Positions 30,249-38,443 of a stretch of 39,235 nucleotides of DNA are shown in pieces. Numbering within the stretch: the first letter of the stretch is position 1; every line of letters begins with the position of its first letter. Both the position numbers and the translations under genes were made by a program. The notes below the pieces were generated by a model that ran no database searches, was not told the origin of the DNA, and was given only the letters and a program-made list of their open reading frames with translations. Source of the DNA: Lysobacteraceae bacterium UBA6001 (GTDB taxonomy: Bacteria; Pseudomonadota; Gammaproteobacteria; Xanthomonadales; Xanthomonadaceae); contig DJAN01000153.1 in NCBI GenBank assembly GCA_002429615.1, positions 378 through 39,612 of the forward strand. Reading direction: 5' to 3'.

Positions 30249-30467
30249 GTCCACACCTGTCCACACCTGTGTCCAGACCTCAAGCCAGAAACGGCGGGGC
30301 TGTCCACACCGTCCAGACCTTTCGCGCGCGCCCATGTACCCGACCCTCGCCAACCATCATTCAAAAGCTCAAATCAGGTGTGGACAGTCTGGACAGTCTG
30401 GACACCTCAATGATTCCAAGGGCTGCAGCCGTCCAGACCTCGCGCGCCTGGTGTGGACGGTGTGGAC
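30249..30467. repeat. Cluster of eleven GTCCASAC repeats (candidate replication origin or regulatory site)
   Basis: Six direct copies of GTCCACAC/GTCCAGAC start at 30249, 30259, 30271, 30302, 30311 and 30431. Five inverted copies lie at about 30376-30403 and 30450-30467. Neighbouring copies are 9-12 bases apart, close to one helical turn. The gap between ATPase and terminase (30231-30625) has no convincing gene. The layout resembles iterons next to a replication gene; a regulatory function is the alternative. Confidence 0.6.
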
Positions 30468-30509
30468 GGCAGGGCGGCATGACGTGTTCCACGGGAATCC
30501 GAGGGGGGA

Positions 30510-30566
30510 GGGGGTGCCGTTCCACGTCGGCAGGGGTCGGCAGCGGGTCCTCCCCCCGGCACCCCC
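30510..30566. other. GC-rich 10-bp inverted repeat between early and late genes
   Basis: GGGGGTGCCG (30510-30519) pairs perfectly with CGGCACCCCC (30557-30566) across a 37-base loop. Flanking G and C tracts could extend it. No T run follows, so it is not a standard intrinsic terminator. It sits at the early/late boundary just before the small terminase gene. Confidence 0.5.
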
Positions 30567-30625
30567 CGTCAGGGGTAATTCGGACCCCGACAATTCGCTA
30601 GTCACGACGAGTTTTCAGGGGGGTT

Positions 30626-31156
30626 GTGGTGGTTGCTGATCTGTCCTCGCCGATGAAACAGGCCGATTTCGGCGACTTGGTCGGCATCTCCCAACAGGCG
30701 GTCAGTGACTTGGTCCGCCGAGACGTGCTGCCTGACGGCGCGTGCGGCGACGAGTGGCTGCTGGCCTATTGCGATCACCTACGCGAAGTCGCGGCCGGCC
30801 GCGGCGGCGAGGCCGGCAAGGAACTGACCGCTGAGCGCGCGCGCCTTGCGCGCGAGCAGGCTGACCGGCTTGCGATGCAAAACGCAGTGACCCGGGGCGA
30901 GCTCGCGCCGGCTCACCTGCTGGAGCAAGTGCTCGCCAAGGCTGGCGCCCGCGCCGGCCGCATCCTGGAGACAATTCCCGGGCTGCTGCGCCGCCGCTTG
31001 CCTCAGCTCACCGCCGACGATGTGATCGAGGTAACCCGCGTGGTGGCCAAGGCGCGCAACGTCGCTGCGTCAATGCGGCTGGCCGACGTCGAGGTGGACG
31101 ACGACGGCGCCGACGACATTGCCGAGCTCGGCGCGGCAGACGGGGGCGAGGCATGA
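30626..31156 (+). CDS. Terminase small subunit (Nu1-like)
   Basis: 176 aa, recognises the phage packaging site and recruits the large subunit. The N-terminal helix-turn-helix MKQADFGDLVGISQQAVSDL is followed by a long charged helix AERARLAREQADRLAMQNAV and the conserved GELAPAHLLEQVLAKAG of the Nu1 family. I use GTG 30626, preceded by AGGGGGG; ATG 30653 would remove nine residues and has no visible ribosome site. It overlaps the large subunit gene by ATGA. Confidence 0.88.
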   Translation: MVVADLSSPMKQADFGDLVGISQQAVSDLVRRDVLPDGACGDEWLLAYCDHLREVAAGRGGEAGKELTAERARLAREQADRLAMQNAVTRGELAPAHLLEQVLAKAGARAGRILETIPGLLRRRLPQLTADDVIEVTRVVAKARNVAASMRLADVEVDDDGADDIAELGAADGGEA

Positions 31157-33228
31157 GCCTGCTCTCCGGAATCGATGCCGGTCAGCTTCAGGCGGTTGAA
31201 CGTCATCTGCAACGTGGCCTGGCGGCGTGGGGCGTGCAAGAGCCGGCTACGCTTGAGCAGTGGGCGCGGGACAACTTCTACCTGTCGGCCGAGTCCAGCT
31301 ACGTCGAGCAGAACTGGACGCCCTGGCCGTTCCAGCGCGCCATCATGGCGGTGGTGAGCAACGACGACGTGGTAGAGGTGACGGTCAAGAAGTCCGCGCG
31401 CGTCGGTTACACCAAGATCCTGCTGGCGGCGATCGGGTACAACGCCGAGCACCGCCGCCGCAATCAGTGCATCTGGCAGCCGACTGACGACGATGCCGAA
31501 GACTTCGTGAAGTCCGAGCTGGACCCCATGCTCCGGGACGTGCAGTGCATGCGTGCGGTGTTCCCGGCTTACCTGGCGCGCCACAAGGACAACACCCTGC
31601 AGCAGAAGAAGTTCATCGGCTCCCTGTTGCGCGTGCGCGGCGGCAAGGCGGCCAAGAACTACCGCCGCATCTCGATTGACGTCGGCTACCTGGACGAGCT
31701 GGACGCCTTCGACAACGATGTAGAGAAGGAGGGCGCCCCGGACGTGCTGGCGCTCAAGCGCCTGGAGGGTGCGACGTTCCCGAAGTTCGTGGCAGGCAGC
31801 ACCCCCAAGCTCAAGGGCTTCAGCCTGACGGACACGCGCCACGCGCAAGCCGATGAGCGTTTCACCTTCCAGATCGCCTGCCCACAGTGTGGCGACCGCC
31901 ACGCACTGAGCTGGGGCGGTAAGGACGAGCCGGTCGGCTTCAAGTTCGAGCGCGACGCCGAGGGCAACGTACTGCGGGTCTATCACCTGTGCCCGCACTG
32001 CGCCTATCCGCTCAGCCAGGCGGAGTACCTGGCCGCCGCTGAGCAGGGTGAGTGGATCAATGAGCGGGGCGACCTATGGCTCCGCGGCGATGGCCGCTTC
32101 ACCACGCCTGACGGCTCGACGCTGCCGGCACCGCGCCACGTGGCGCTGCACGTGTGGACTGCGTACAGCCCCGCGGTGTCGTGGTCGCAGATCGTGCGTG
32201 AATTCCTGGAGGCCTACGCCAAGCATCTGGAAGGCGATGACACCAAGCTCAAAGCCTGGACCAACACGACGCGAGGGGAGGCCTGGGAGGGCGAGATCGA
32301 GCGCACCGACGCCGACGAGCTGCGCAATCGCGCCGAGCCCTTTCCGCTCAAGCTCATGCCGCGCGGCTGTCTGCTGCTGCTGTGCGGCATGGACACTCAA
32401 GACAACCGCTTGGAAGCTGCGGTATGGGGTGTGGGCCGTGGCGGTGAGATGTGGACGATCGATCACCAGGTGTTCTTCGGCAACCCCGCCCAGCAGGCCG
32501 TCTGGGATGAGGCCGAAGCGTTCCTCCGTGGCGCGGAGTACGCGCACGCGTGTGGGAGGCCGCAGCGGATCTTCGCCACCGCCATCGACTCAGGCGGCCA
32601 CCATGCTGACGCCGTCTACTCGTTCGCGCACAAGCTCAAGGCGCTGCGGGTACATGCGGTGAAGGGCGCCAGCGGCACCGAGCGGGCGATCGACAATGGG
32701 AACACTCGGGTGGCGTACACGTGGAACGGCCGCACCGAGAAGCAGGGCCCGGTGTTGTGGCATGTGGGAACGAACCTGGCCAAAGACCGGTTTCAGTCCC
32801 GCTTGGATGTTGTTTCGCCCGGCGCCGGCTATGTCCACCTCTCCCGAGAGCTTTCTCCCGAGTGGTTCAAGCAGCTGGCCGGCGAGATCCGCGCGACGCG
32901 TCGCATGAAGGGTGGGACCGAGTCCCGTTGGACGCCGACCCGGAAGCGCATCGAGGTCAAGGACTGCCTGACCTACGCCATCTGGGTGGAGGAACGCCTG
33001 GACCTCTGGTCGCCGCGGCGCGCGAAGTGGTGGGGGCAACTGGAAGCGGCGGTACAGCCGGAGGATGACCTCTTTACGGCTCCGCGCGATTCCCGTGAAA
33101 CATCGCCGACTGCCGTGGCGCCAGTCCCGGTCCCTGGCCCGATCCTTTCGCCGGTGGTGGCCCCGGTGCCACCGCGTCCGCCACAGCCGCGGTCCAGCGG
33201 CTTTGCTCGCGAAGGGTGGCGGCTCTGA
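31153..33228 (+). CDS. Terminase large subunit (GpA family)
   Basis: 691 aa, motor ATPase and nuclease that cuts and packages phage DNA. The ATPase half shows the GpA-type P-loop variant VTVKKSARVGYTK (residues about 76-88) and Walker B region ISIDVGYLDELDAF. Two CxxC pairs (CPQCGD and CPHCAY) form a zinc-ribbon-like insert. The nuclease half has LLLLCGMDTQDNRLEA and IFATAIDSGGHHADAVY with RNase H-like Asp residues. The last 50 residues are Pro-rich. lambda-type cos packaging is suggested by the family. Confidence 0.95.
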   Translation: MSLLSGIDAGQLQAVERHLQRGLAAWGVQEPATLEQWARDNFYLSAESSYVEQNWTPWPFQRAIMAVVSNDDVVEVTVKKSARVGYTKILLAAIGYNAEHRRRNQCIWQPTDDDAEDFVKSELDPMLRDVQCMRAVFPAYLARHKDNTLQQKKFIGSLLRVRGGKAAKNYRRISIDVGYLDELDAFDNDVEKEGAPDVLALKRLEGATFPKFVAGSTPKLKGFSLTDTRHAQADERFTFQIACPQCGDRHALSWGGKDEPVGFKFERDAEGNVLRVYHLCPHCAYPLSQAEYLAAAEQGEWINERGDLWLRGDGRFTTPDGSTLPAPRHVALHVWTAYSPAVSWSQIVREFLEAYAKHLEGDDTKLKAWTNTTRGEAWEGEIERTDADELRNRAEPFPLKLMPRGCLLLLCGMDTQDNRLEAAVWGVGRGGEMWTIDHQVFFGNPAQQAVWDEAEAFLRGAEYAHACGRPQRIFATAIDSGGHHADAVYSFAHKLKALRVHAVKGASGTERAIDNGNTRVAYTWNGRTEKQGPVLWHVGTNLAKDRFQSRLDVVSPGAGYVHLSRELSPEWFKQLAGEIRATRRMKGGTESRWTPTRKRIEVKDCLTYAIWVEERLDLWSPRRAKWWGQLEAAVQPEDDLFTAPRDSRETSPTAVAPVPVPGPILSPVVAPVPPRPPQPRSSGFAREGWRL

Positions 33229-33560
33229 TGGCGCGACGTAAAGAAACTGCCGAGCAGCTGCGCGCGCGCATTCTCTCGGCGATGCAGGGCGACATCGGCA
33301 TCAGTGAACAGATGGCGCAGCCGTTCGTTGAGTCGATCATGCGGTGCTTCGCGGGCGAGCAGCCTTACTTTCCCGCCGGAGAGCGCAGCTATCCCACCCC
33401 GCAGATCAGTGCAGCGCTTGAGCGCGGATGCTCGGTTAAGCAGGTGCTCCGCGACTTTGAGCTATCGCGCGCAAAGCTTTACTCATTGTTCCCGGGTGGG
33501 CTTCCTCGGCCCTCTAAAGTGCAGTTGTCTACGGTTTCACTGAAAGTGGAGACAAAATAA
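33228..33560 (+). CDS. Mor-like transcription regulator
   Basis: 110 aa, starting in a TGATG overlap with the terminase gene. It resembles the Mor/C activators of Mu-like phages: AQPFVESIMRCFAGEQPYF is the dimerisation segment and GCSVKQVLRDFELSRAKLYS the helix-turn-helix. Such proteins activate middle or late phage promoters. Finding it between terminase and portal is unusual. A 9-bp dyad 40 bases downstream is a possible binding site. The short C-terminal tail is lower in GC than its neighbours. Function by family similarity only. Confidence 0.7.
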   Translation: MARRKETAEQLRARILSAMQGDIGISEQMAQPFVESIMRCFAGEQPYFPAGERSYPTPQISAALERGCSVKQVLRDFELSRAKLYSLFPGGLPRPSKVQLSTVSLKVETK

Positions 33561-33599
33561 ATTCCGTGCCATTTGGAATCAAAGACTTAGGAGGCGTGC

Positions 33600-33628
33600 T
33601 GTCCACGACTTTATTTAGTTCGTGGACA
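33600..33628. promoter_or_regulatory. 9-bp dyad downstream of the Mor-like gene
   Basis: TGTCCACGA (33600-33608) and TCGTGGACA (33620-33628) around an AT-rich 11-base centre. No T run follows, so an operator or activator site is more likely than a terminator. It lies 24 bases before the next gene in the only AT-rich stretch of the late region, and shares GTCCAC with the repeat cluster near 30.3 kb. Confidence 0.55.
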
Positions 33629-33651
33629 CCGATATCCCTAACTTGTGCAGT

Positions 33652-33867
33652 ATGGCAACGGCACAAGAAATGCTCGACTTCTACATGCGCGCGGAAGCTT
33701 TCGTGCTGCAGGGGCAGAGTATTCGCTATGGCGATCGCCTCCTGACCCATGCTGACCTGGCCGAGATCCGCAAGGGCCGCCAGGAGTGGCAGATCATCGT
33801 CGGCCAGCAATCGGATGGGGGTCGTCGTCCCCGCTTCGCTGTTGCCGATTTTGGTGGCCGCACGTGA
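33652..33867 (+). CDS. gpW/DUF6148-like head-tail connector protein
   Basis: 71 aa, in the usual place of lambda gpW between terminase and portal. The sequence has a helix (AQEMLDFYMRAEAFVLQGQS), a beta hairpin (IRYGDRLLTH) and a second helix beginning ADLAEIRKGRQEWQ, matching my memory of DUF6148. It probably plugs or stabilises the DNA-filled head. Start ATG 33652; it overlaps the portal gene by GTGA. Confidence 0.75.
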   Translation: MATAQEMLDFYMRAEAFVLQGQSIRYGDRLLTHADLAEIRKGRQEWQIIVGQQSDGGRRPRFAVADFGGRT

Positions 33868-35420
33868 TCCGTGGAAGCGCCACCGTTGCGCGCGATCGCC
33901 TTGCGGTTGCCGTAGCCACGGATCGCGAGATCCGAAAGGTCGCCGACCGTTCCGGTCCAGCGGCGTCGATCGCGGCTCGTGCACATGAAGTCACCCGACC
34001 CTCGCGCAGCCGCAAGTTGGCGCGTGACTGGGGCAGTGGCAACGCCATCGCCGGCATGGACGCCAGGCAGCTGCGCGACCAAGCCCGCCATCTGGACCGT
34101 GACCTGGACCTGGCGACCAACGCGCTGAACGTCCTGGTGCAAAACACGGTCGGCTCAGGCATCGACGTGCTGTCGGCACCGCGCCGTCCCGGCGAAGCGA
34201 TCAATCGCGAGTTGGCTCAGCAGTTGGATGACCTCTGGGATGCCTGGTGGGATCGGCCCGAGGTCACCTTCACCCATGACTACGGCGCCTGTCAGCAGCT
34301 GCTGGCTCGCAGCCTGTTCCGCGACGGTGAGTTCTTCTATCAGGATCTGGTCGGACCTATCTCCTTTCTGGAGCATGGCACCGACGTGCCCTACAGCATC
34401 GAGATGATCGAGGCGGACCTATGTCCGCTGGACTTCAATGATCCTAGTCGCGGCATCCTGCAGGGCGTGGAGCGCAATGCCTGGGGTAGGGCAGTTGCCT
34501 ATCACCTATACAAGCAGCATCCCGGCGATCCGTTGGCCCGCACGCTGGACACCAAGCGAGTCAGCGCAGAGTACCTCCATCACGTGGCGAACCTCACGCG
34601 GCTGCATCAGGTTCGCGGTTTGAGCGTATTCGCCAGCGCCATGTCTCGCTTCGAGGACGTCAAAGACTACGAAGAGTCCGAGCGCATCGCGGCCAAAGTG
34701 GCTGCCGCGCTGACGTTCCAGATCAAGAAGGGCGATGGGACCCTGTATCAGGCCGACGCCAGCTTGGGTGGCGTGGCGGTGATGGAGCAGGGCCGCACCG
34801 TGCGCGAGCTGCAGATGGCACCGGGCATGATCTTCGACGACCTGCTGCCGGGTGAGTCGATCGAGACGCTGGCGTCGAACCGACCCAATCCAAACGCCGC
34901 GCCATGGCGCAAGGAACAGCTGCGTGCTGCGGCCGGCGGCATTGGTGTGAGCTATTCCAGCTTGTCGCTCGACTACAACGGCACGTACTCGGCGCAGCGG
35001 CAGGAACTGGTTGAGAAGTGGGGCAGCTATCTCATGCTGGCCGAGCAGTTCATAGCGCGCGTGGTGCGTCCGCAGCGCCAGCGCTTTGTCGAGGCGTGCT
35101 TGCTCTCCGGTCGCCTTCGCCTGCCCAAGGGCTGGACGCGCCGCGACCTGGCAGCCTCGACCTACGTGCGCCCGGTGATGCCGTGGATCGATCCGCTGAA
35201 AGAAGCCAATGCACGCGGCGAGGCGGAGGATCGTGGCTGGGTCAGCCCGCAGCAGAACACGCTGCAGTACGGCAACAACCCCAACGAGGTGCTCCGCCAG
35301 CGCGAGGACTGGGCCGAGCAGACCCGTGACCTGCCGCCGCCGGCGGCGTCCATCGACCCCGCGACCCGTGCGCAATTTCGCGCCTCAGTGGTCCGCAACC
35401 AGCTTCGGAGCGACAACTGA
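33864..35420 (+). CDS. Portal protein (lambda gpB type)
   Basis: 518 aa, the dodecameric channel for DNA entry and exit at one capsid vertex. Family features are an N-terminal basic segment, NALNVLVQNTVGSGIDVL, DLVGPISFLEHGTDVPYSIE with the conserved acidic stretch, and GVSYSSLSLDYNGTYSAQRQ. GTG 33864 is chosen because it overlaps the stop of the connector gene (GTGA); the frame upstream is shadow. The C-terminus ends in a TGATG junction with the protease-capsid gene. Confidence 0.92.
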   Translation: MIRGSATVARDRLAVAVATDREIRKVADRSGPAASIAARAHEVTRPSRSRKLARDWGSGNAIAGMDARQLRDQARHLDRDLDLATNALNVLVQNTVGSGIDVLSAPRRPGEAINRELAQQLDDLWDAWWDRPEVTFTHDYGACQQLLARSLFRDGEFFYQDLVGPISFLEHGTDVPYSIEMIEADLCPLDFNDPSRGILQGVERNAWGRAVAYHLYKQHPGDPLARTLDTKRVSAEYLHHVANLTRLHQVRGLSVFASAMSRFEDVKDYEESERIAAKVAAALTFQIKKGDGTLYQADASLGGVAVMEQGRTVRELQMAPGMIFDDLLPGESIETLASNRPNPNAAPWRKEQLRAAAGGIGVSYSSLSLDYNGTYSAQRQELVEKWGSYLMLAEQFIARVVRPQRQRFVEACLLSGRLRLPKGWTRRDLAASTYVRPVMPWIDPLKEANARGEAEDRGWVSPQQNTLQYGNNPNEVLRQREDWAEQTRDLPPPAASIDPATRAQFRASVVRNQLRSDN

Positions 35421-37642
35421 TGCGTCACACCCTTCTCCACATCGCACTAGGCCTGGTGCTCGCGGACGCCGGCGCCGGGCAGGGGCTGAACCTGCTGCAG
35501 GTCCGCGCCGACGGCCAGGCCGTCGAAGTGATGATCTACGGCACGATCGGCGACAGCTTCTGGACCGAGTCGGTCTCGGCCGCCGACCTGGCGCAGCAGA
35601 TCGGCCAGATCCAGGCGGCGACCATCAACGTGCGCATCAACAGCGCGGGCGGCGTAGCCGCTGATGGCATCGCCATCTACAACGCCCTCAAGCAGCATCC
35701 GGCGCGCAAGGTCGTTTTCATCGACGGCCAGGCCTGCTCGATTGCCTCGTTGATCGCCATGGCGGGCGACGAGGTGGTCATGTATGCCAGCTCCCTGTTG
35801 ATGGTGCACGCGCCTCACACCATCGCCGCCGGCAACGCGGCCGACTTTCGCCAGTGGGCTGAGGCACTCGACGCCCACGCTGCGGCCATGGTCGAGGCCT
35901 ACGTCACCAAGACCGGCAAGCGCGAGGAGGTCGAGCGCCTGCTCTCGGACGGCGCCGACCACTGGTACACGGCGGCCCAGGCGGTCGAGTTCGGGTTCGC
36001 TGATCGCGTGCCGGAGGCGGCCGCAGCCGCTGCGGCCAGTGCGCGTGCCTCCGCCGTAGCGCTGAGCAGCTATGTCCAAGCCCTTACCACCGCGCCAGCC
36101 GGTGTCGCGCCGCAGCTGCGCGCCCATGTCTCCGCGGCGCTGTCGCCGCAGGTTTTCGCCTCGCTCCCCGAGGTCACCCAGGCCGCCCTGATCGGCCACA
36201 TCGAGGATCCCACCATGCAGAACAAGTACCGCGCCATCCTCGCCGAGGGCGGCACCACCTCCACCACGCCGCCTGCGGCGGCGGTCGTCCCGCCTGTGGC
36301 ACCGGCGGCGACCGCGGTCGCTCCCGTCCAGGTCGTCGCGGTTGGCGACACGTCCGTGCAAGCAGCGCTGGCCGCCCTGCGCACGCGCAACGCCGAGATC
36401 AGCGCCTTGGCCGAACCGCATATGGCCAACGCAGAGGTGCGCACCTATGTCGACGGCGTCATTGCTGCCGCCGATCCGGCCATCACCGCCGACAACGTGG
36501 GCCGCCACATCCTGGCGCTGATGGCACGCAACGCGCAGCCGCTCAATGGCGGCGCTGGCTTCACCGCCGGCACCGACCAGCGCGAGCTGACCCGCGCGGC
36601 GATGACCAACGCCATCCAGGCGCGTGTGGGTCTGGCGCAGCCGACCGAGGGCAACCAGTTCCGCGGCCTGACCATGATCGAGATGGCGCGGGCGGCCGTC
36701 GAAGCTGCCGGCGTCAGCACCCGTGGCATGGACCGCATGCAGGTGGTGGGCCTGGCGTTCACGCACAGCAATTCGGATTTCCCGGCGCTGCTGGGTACCA
36801 CCGCCAACCGCGCCATCCTGCAGGGCTATCAGGAGGTCGAAGAGCAGTTCGACCAGTTCACCCGCGCGGTCAACGTCCCGGACTTCAAGCCGACCAACCT
36901 GGTGGGCCTGGGTGCGTTCTCGAACCTGGACGTCGTGCCCGAAGGCAGTGAGTTCAAGTACGGCACCTTCAGCGAGCAGTCGCAGTCCATGCGCCTGGTG
37001 ACCTACGGCAAGCTGTTCTCGATCACCCGCCAGGCCATCATCAACGACGACCTGGGCGTGTTCAACGACGTGCCGCGCAAGATGGGTCAGGCGGCCAAGC
37101 GCACGCTGGCCAATGCCGTTTTCCAGTTGCTGACCAGCAACCCGACCCTGGCCGATGGCTTTGCCCTGTTCTCGGCCGAGCATGGCAACTTGCTGACCGG
37201 TGCGGCCATCAGCACCACCAGCGTGTCGGGCATGCAGGCGGCTATGGCGCTGCAGAAGGACAAGGACGGCCACGTGATCCGCGTGCCGATGAAGTCCCTG
37301 CTGGTGCCGGTCGCCTTGGGTGGCCTGGCGCGCACCGTGCGCGCCAGTCAGTTCGAGGTGGGCGCGGCGAATCGCAACAACACCACGCCCAACATCGTGC
37401 AGAACACCTTCGACGTCATCGAGGACGGGCGTCTGGACGCGGCCAGCGCTGCGGCCTGGTACGGCGTGGCGAATCCGAACTTCGTCGACGGCATCGTGGT
37501 GGGTTACCTGGACGGCAATCAGACGCCGTTCCTGGACCAGCACGAAGGCTTCACCGTGGACGGCGTGGCCTGGAAGGTCCGCCTGGATGCGGCGCCGGCT
37601 ATCGCGGACTACCGCGGACTCTACAAGAACCCCGGCGCGTAA
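35420..37642 (+). CDS. ClpP-like prohead protease / major capsid protein fusion
   Basis: 740 aa. Residues about 30-205 are a ClpP-fold serine protease: INSAGGVAADGIAIYNAL, nucleophile Ser107 in DGQACSIASLIAMAGDE, His130 in LLMVHAPHT. A Pro/Ala/Val-rich linker (about 285-320) and a helical scaffold-like segment follow. From about residue 380 on is an HK97-fold major capsid protein of the Mu-like type (GLTMIEMARAAVEAAGV, FSEQSQSMRLVTYGKLFSIT). One polyprotein thus supplies protease, scaffold and coat; self-cleavage near the linker is expected. Fusions of this type are already known. No frameshift is seen. Confidence 0.92.
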   Translation: MRHTLLHIALGLVLADAGAGQGLNLLQVRADGQAVEVMIYGTIGDSFWTESVSAADLAQQIGQIQAATINVRINSAGGVAADGIAIYNALKQHPARKVVFIDGQACSIASLIAMAGDEVVMYASSLLMVHAPHTIAAGNAADFRQWAEALDAHAAAMVEAYVTKTGKREEVERLLSDGADHWYTAAQAVEFGFADRVPEAAAAAAASARASAVALSSYVQALTTAPAGVAPQLRAHVSAALSPQVFASLPEVTQAALIGHIEDPTMQNKYRAILAEGGTTSTTPPAAAVVPPVAPAATAVAPVQVVAVGDTSVQAALAALRTRNAEISALAEPHMANAEVRTYVDGVIAAADPAITADNVGRHILALMARNAQPLNGGAGFTAGTDQRELTRAAMTNAIQARVGLAQPTEGNQFRGLTMIEMARAAVEAAGVSTRGMDRMQVVGLAFTHSNSDFPALLGTTANRAILQGYQEVEEQFDQFTRAVNVPDFKPTNLVGLGAFSNLDVVPEGSEFKYGTFSEQSQSMRLVTYGKLFSITRQAIINDDLGVFNDVPRKMGQAAKRTLANAVFQLLTSNPTLADGFALFSAEHGNLLTGAAISTTSVSGMQAAMALQKDKDGHVIRVPMKSLLVPVALGGLARTVRASQFEVGAANRNNTTPNIVQNTFDVIEDGRLDAASAAAWYGVANPNFVDGIVVGYLDGNQTPFLDQHEGFTVDGVAWKVRLDAAPAIADYRGLYKNPGA

Positions 37643-37648
37643 CGGAGG

Positions 37649-37666
37649 CGGCGGCTTAGGCCGCCG
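37649..37666 (+). other. All-GC hairpin between capsid and DUF2190-like genes
   Basis: CGGCGGC (37649-37655) / GCCGCCG (37660-37666) with loop TTAG in the 66-base gap. No T run; it may protect mRNA ends or moderate transcription between two highly expressed genes. Confidence 0.5.
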
Positions 37667-37708
37667 TGCTTCGCAGCAGCCCCTCCCTTTCGATTCCGGA
37701 GAAGCACC

Positions 37709-38062
37709 ATGAAGAACGCATATCAGGACGGTCGCGTCCTGGACCTGATCCTCACCGCGGCGGTCAAGAGCGGCGAGGTGATCGTGCAGAACAAGATCAT
37801 CGCCATCGCCGTCACCGACGGTGCCGTGGGCGACAAGATCGCCGCGCACGTCGAGGGCGTGTTCCGCCTCAAGAAGGCCACGGCCGCCGTGTTCGCTGCC
37901 GGCACGCCGGTCAACTGGGACACCGACAACAAGCAGGCCATCTCCGCCGCCGGCGGCACCGGTGACAGCAACAGCGTTGGTTACGCGGTCGAGGCCGCGG
38001 CCAACGGCACGACCGAGGTGCTGGTGCGCCTGACCCCGGGCACCGCTGCGATCGTGGCGTAA
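37709..38062 (+). CDS. DUF2190-like capsid decoration protein
   Basis: 117 aa, small beta-rich protein directly after the major capsid gene, as usual for head-decoration proteins. Segments KSGEVIVQNKIIAIAVTDGA and GVFRLKKATAAVFAAGTPVN match the DUF2190 pattern, as does the late GYAVEAAANGTTEVLVRL. It probably stabilises the expanded capsid. A strong site GGAGAAG lies nine bases before the ATG. Flanked by hairpins on both sides. Confidence 0.83.
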   Translation: MKNAYQDGRVLDLILTAAVKSGEVIVQNKIIAIAVTDGAVGDKIAAHVEGVFRLKKATAAVFAAGTPVNWDTDNKQAISAAGGTGDSNSVGYAVEAAANGTTEVLVRLTPGTAAIVA

Positions 38063-38069
38063 GTCTCGA

Positions 38070-38112
38070 CCACCACCGCACGCATAGGCCCGGGTGGCGC
38101 GTGCGGTGGTGG
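38070..38112 (+). other. 14-bp perfect hairpin after the decoration protein gene
   Basis: Arms 38070-38083 (CCACCACCGCACGC) and 38099-38112 pair without mismatch around a 15-base loop, followed only by a weak T stretch (CCTTTG). A partial terminator or mRNA stabiliser between head and lysis-type genes is likely. Confidence 0.6.
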
Positions 38113-38140
38113 GTCCTTTGCAACAAGCAGGCTGGGGGAC

Positions 38141-38443
38141 ATGAGTAAAACCACCGTGGATCTTGAACGCGCCACCGAGAGTACCTGGGCCAAGGCCGTC
38201 ACCCGCTTCGTGGTGCCGATCCTGTTGGCACTGCTGGGCACGGTCTGCGGGCTGCTGCTGCAGGACATCCGCTCCAGCCTCGAAGCGCTCAAGACCGAGC
38301 AGCGGCAGCAGGCTGAGAGCACCCAGCAGCTCAAGGGTGATGTGCAGGTCCTCAACGCCAAGCTGGACAACGGCGTCATCTGGCGAATCACCGAATTGGA
38401 ACGCCGCCTCAATACCGTCGAACAGGCAACCAAGACCCCATGA
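38141..38443 (+). CDS. Membrane-anchored coiled-coil phage protein
   Basis: 100 aa: a short cytosolic N-terminus, one strong transmembrane helix (FVVPILLALLGTVCGLLL), then a long charged coiled coil (SLEALKTEQRQQAESTQQLK onward). Its position before a holin-like gene and a lysozyme-like gene suggests a lysis or lysis-timing role, for example an i-spanin-like or anti-holin-like protein, but no family motif settles this. Confidence 0.7.
   Translation: MSKTTVDLERATESTWAKAVTRFVVPILLALLGTVCGLLLQDIRSSLEALKTEQRQQAESTQQLKGDVQVLNAKLDNGVIWRITELERRLNTVEQATKTP

Noticed and set aside
30040..30639. 199-aa frame through the repeat-rich gap as a gene
   Set aside because: Its first half is a shadow of the ATPase gene, and the rest translates the GTCCASAC repeats into low-complexity sequence without a start or ribosome site of its own.
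35447..37849. 800-aa minus-strand frame opposite the protease-capsid gene
   Set aside because: Shadow of a high-GC capsid gene; composition biased to Arg, His, Gly and Val, no domain.
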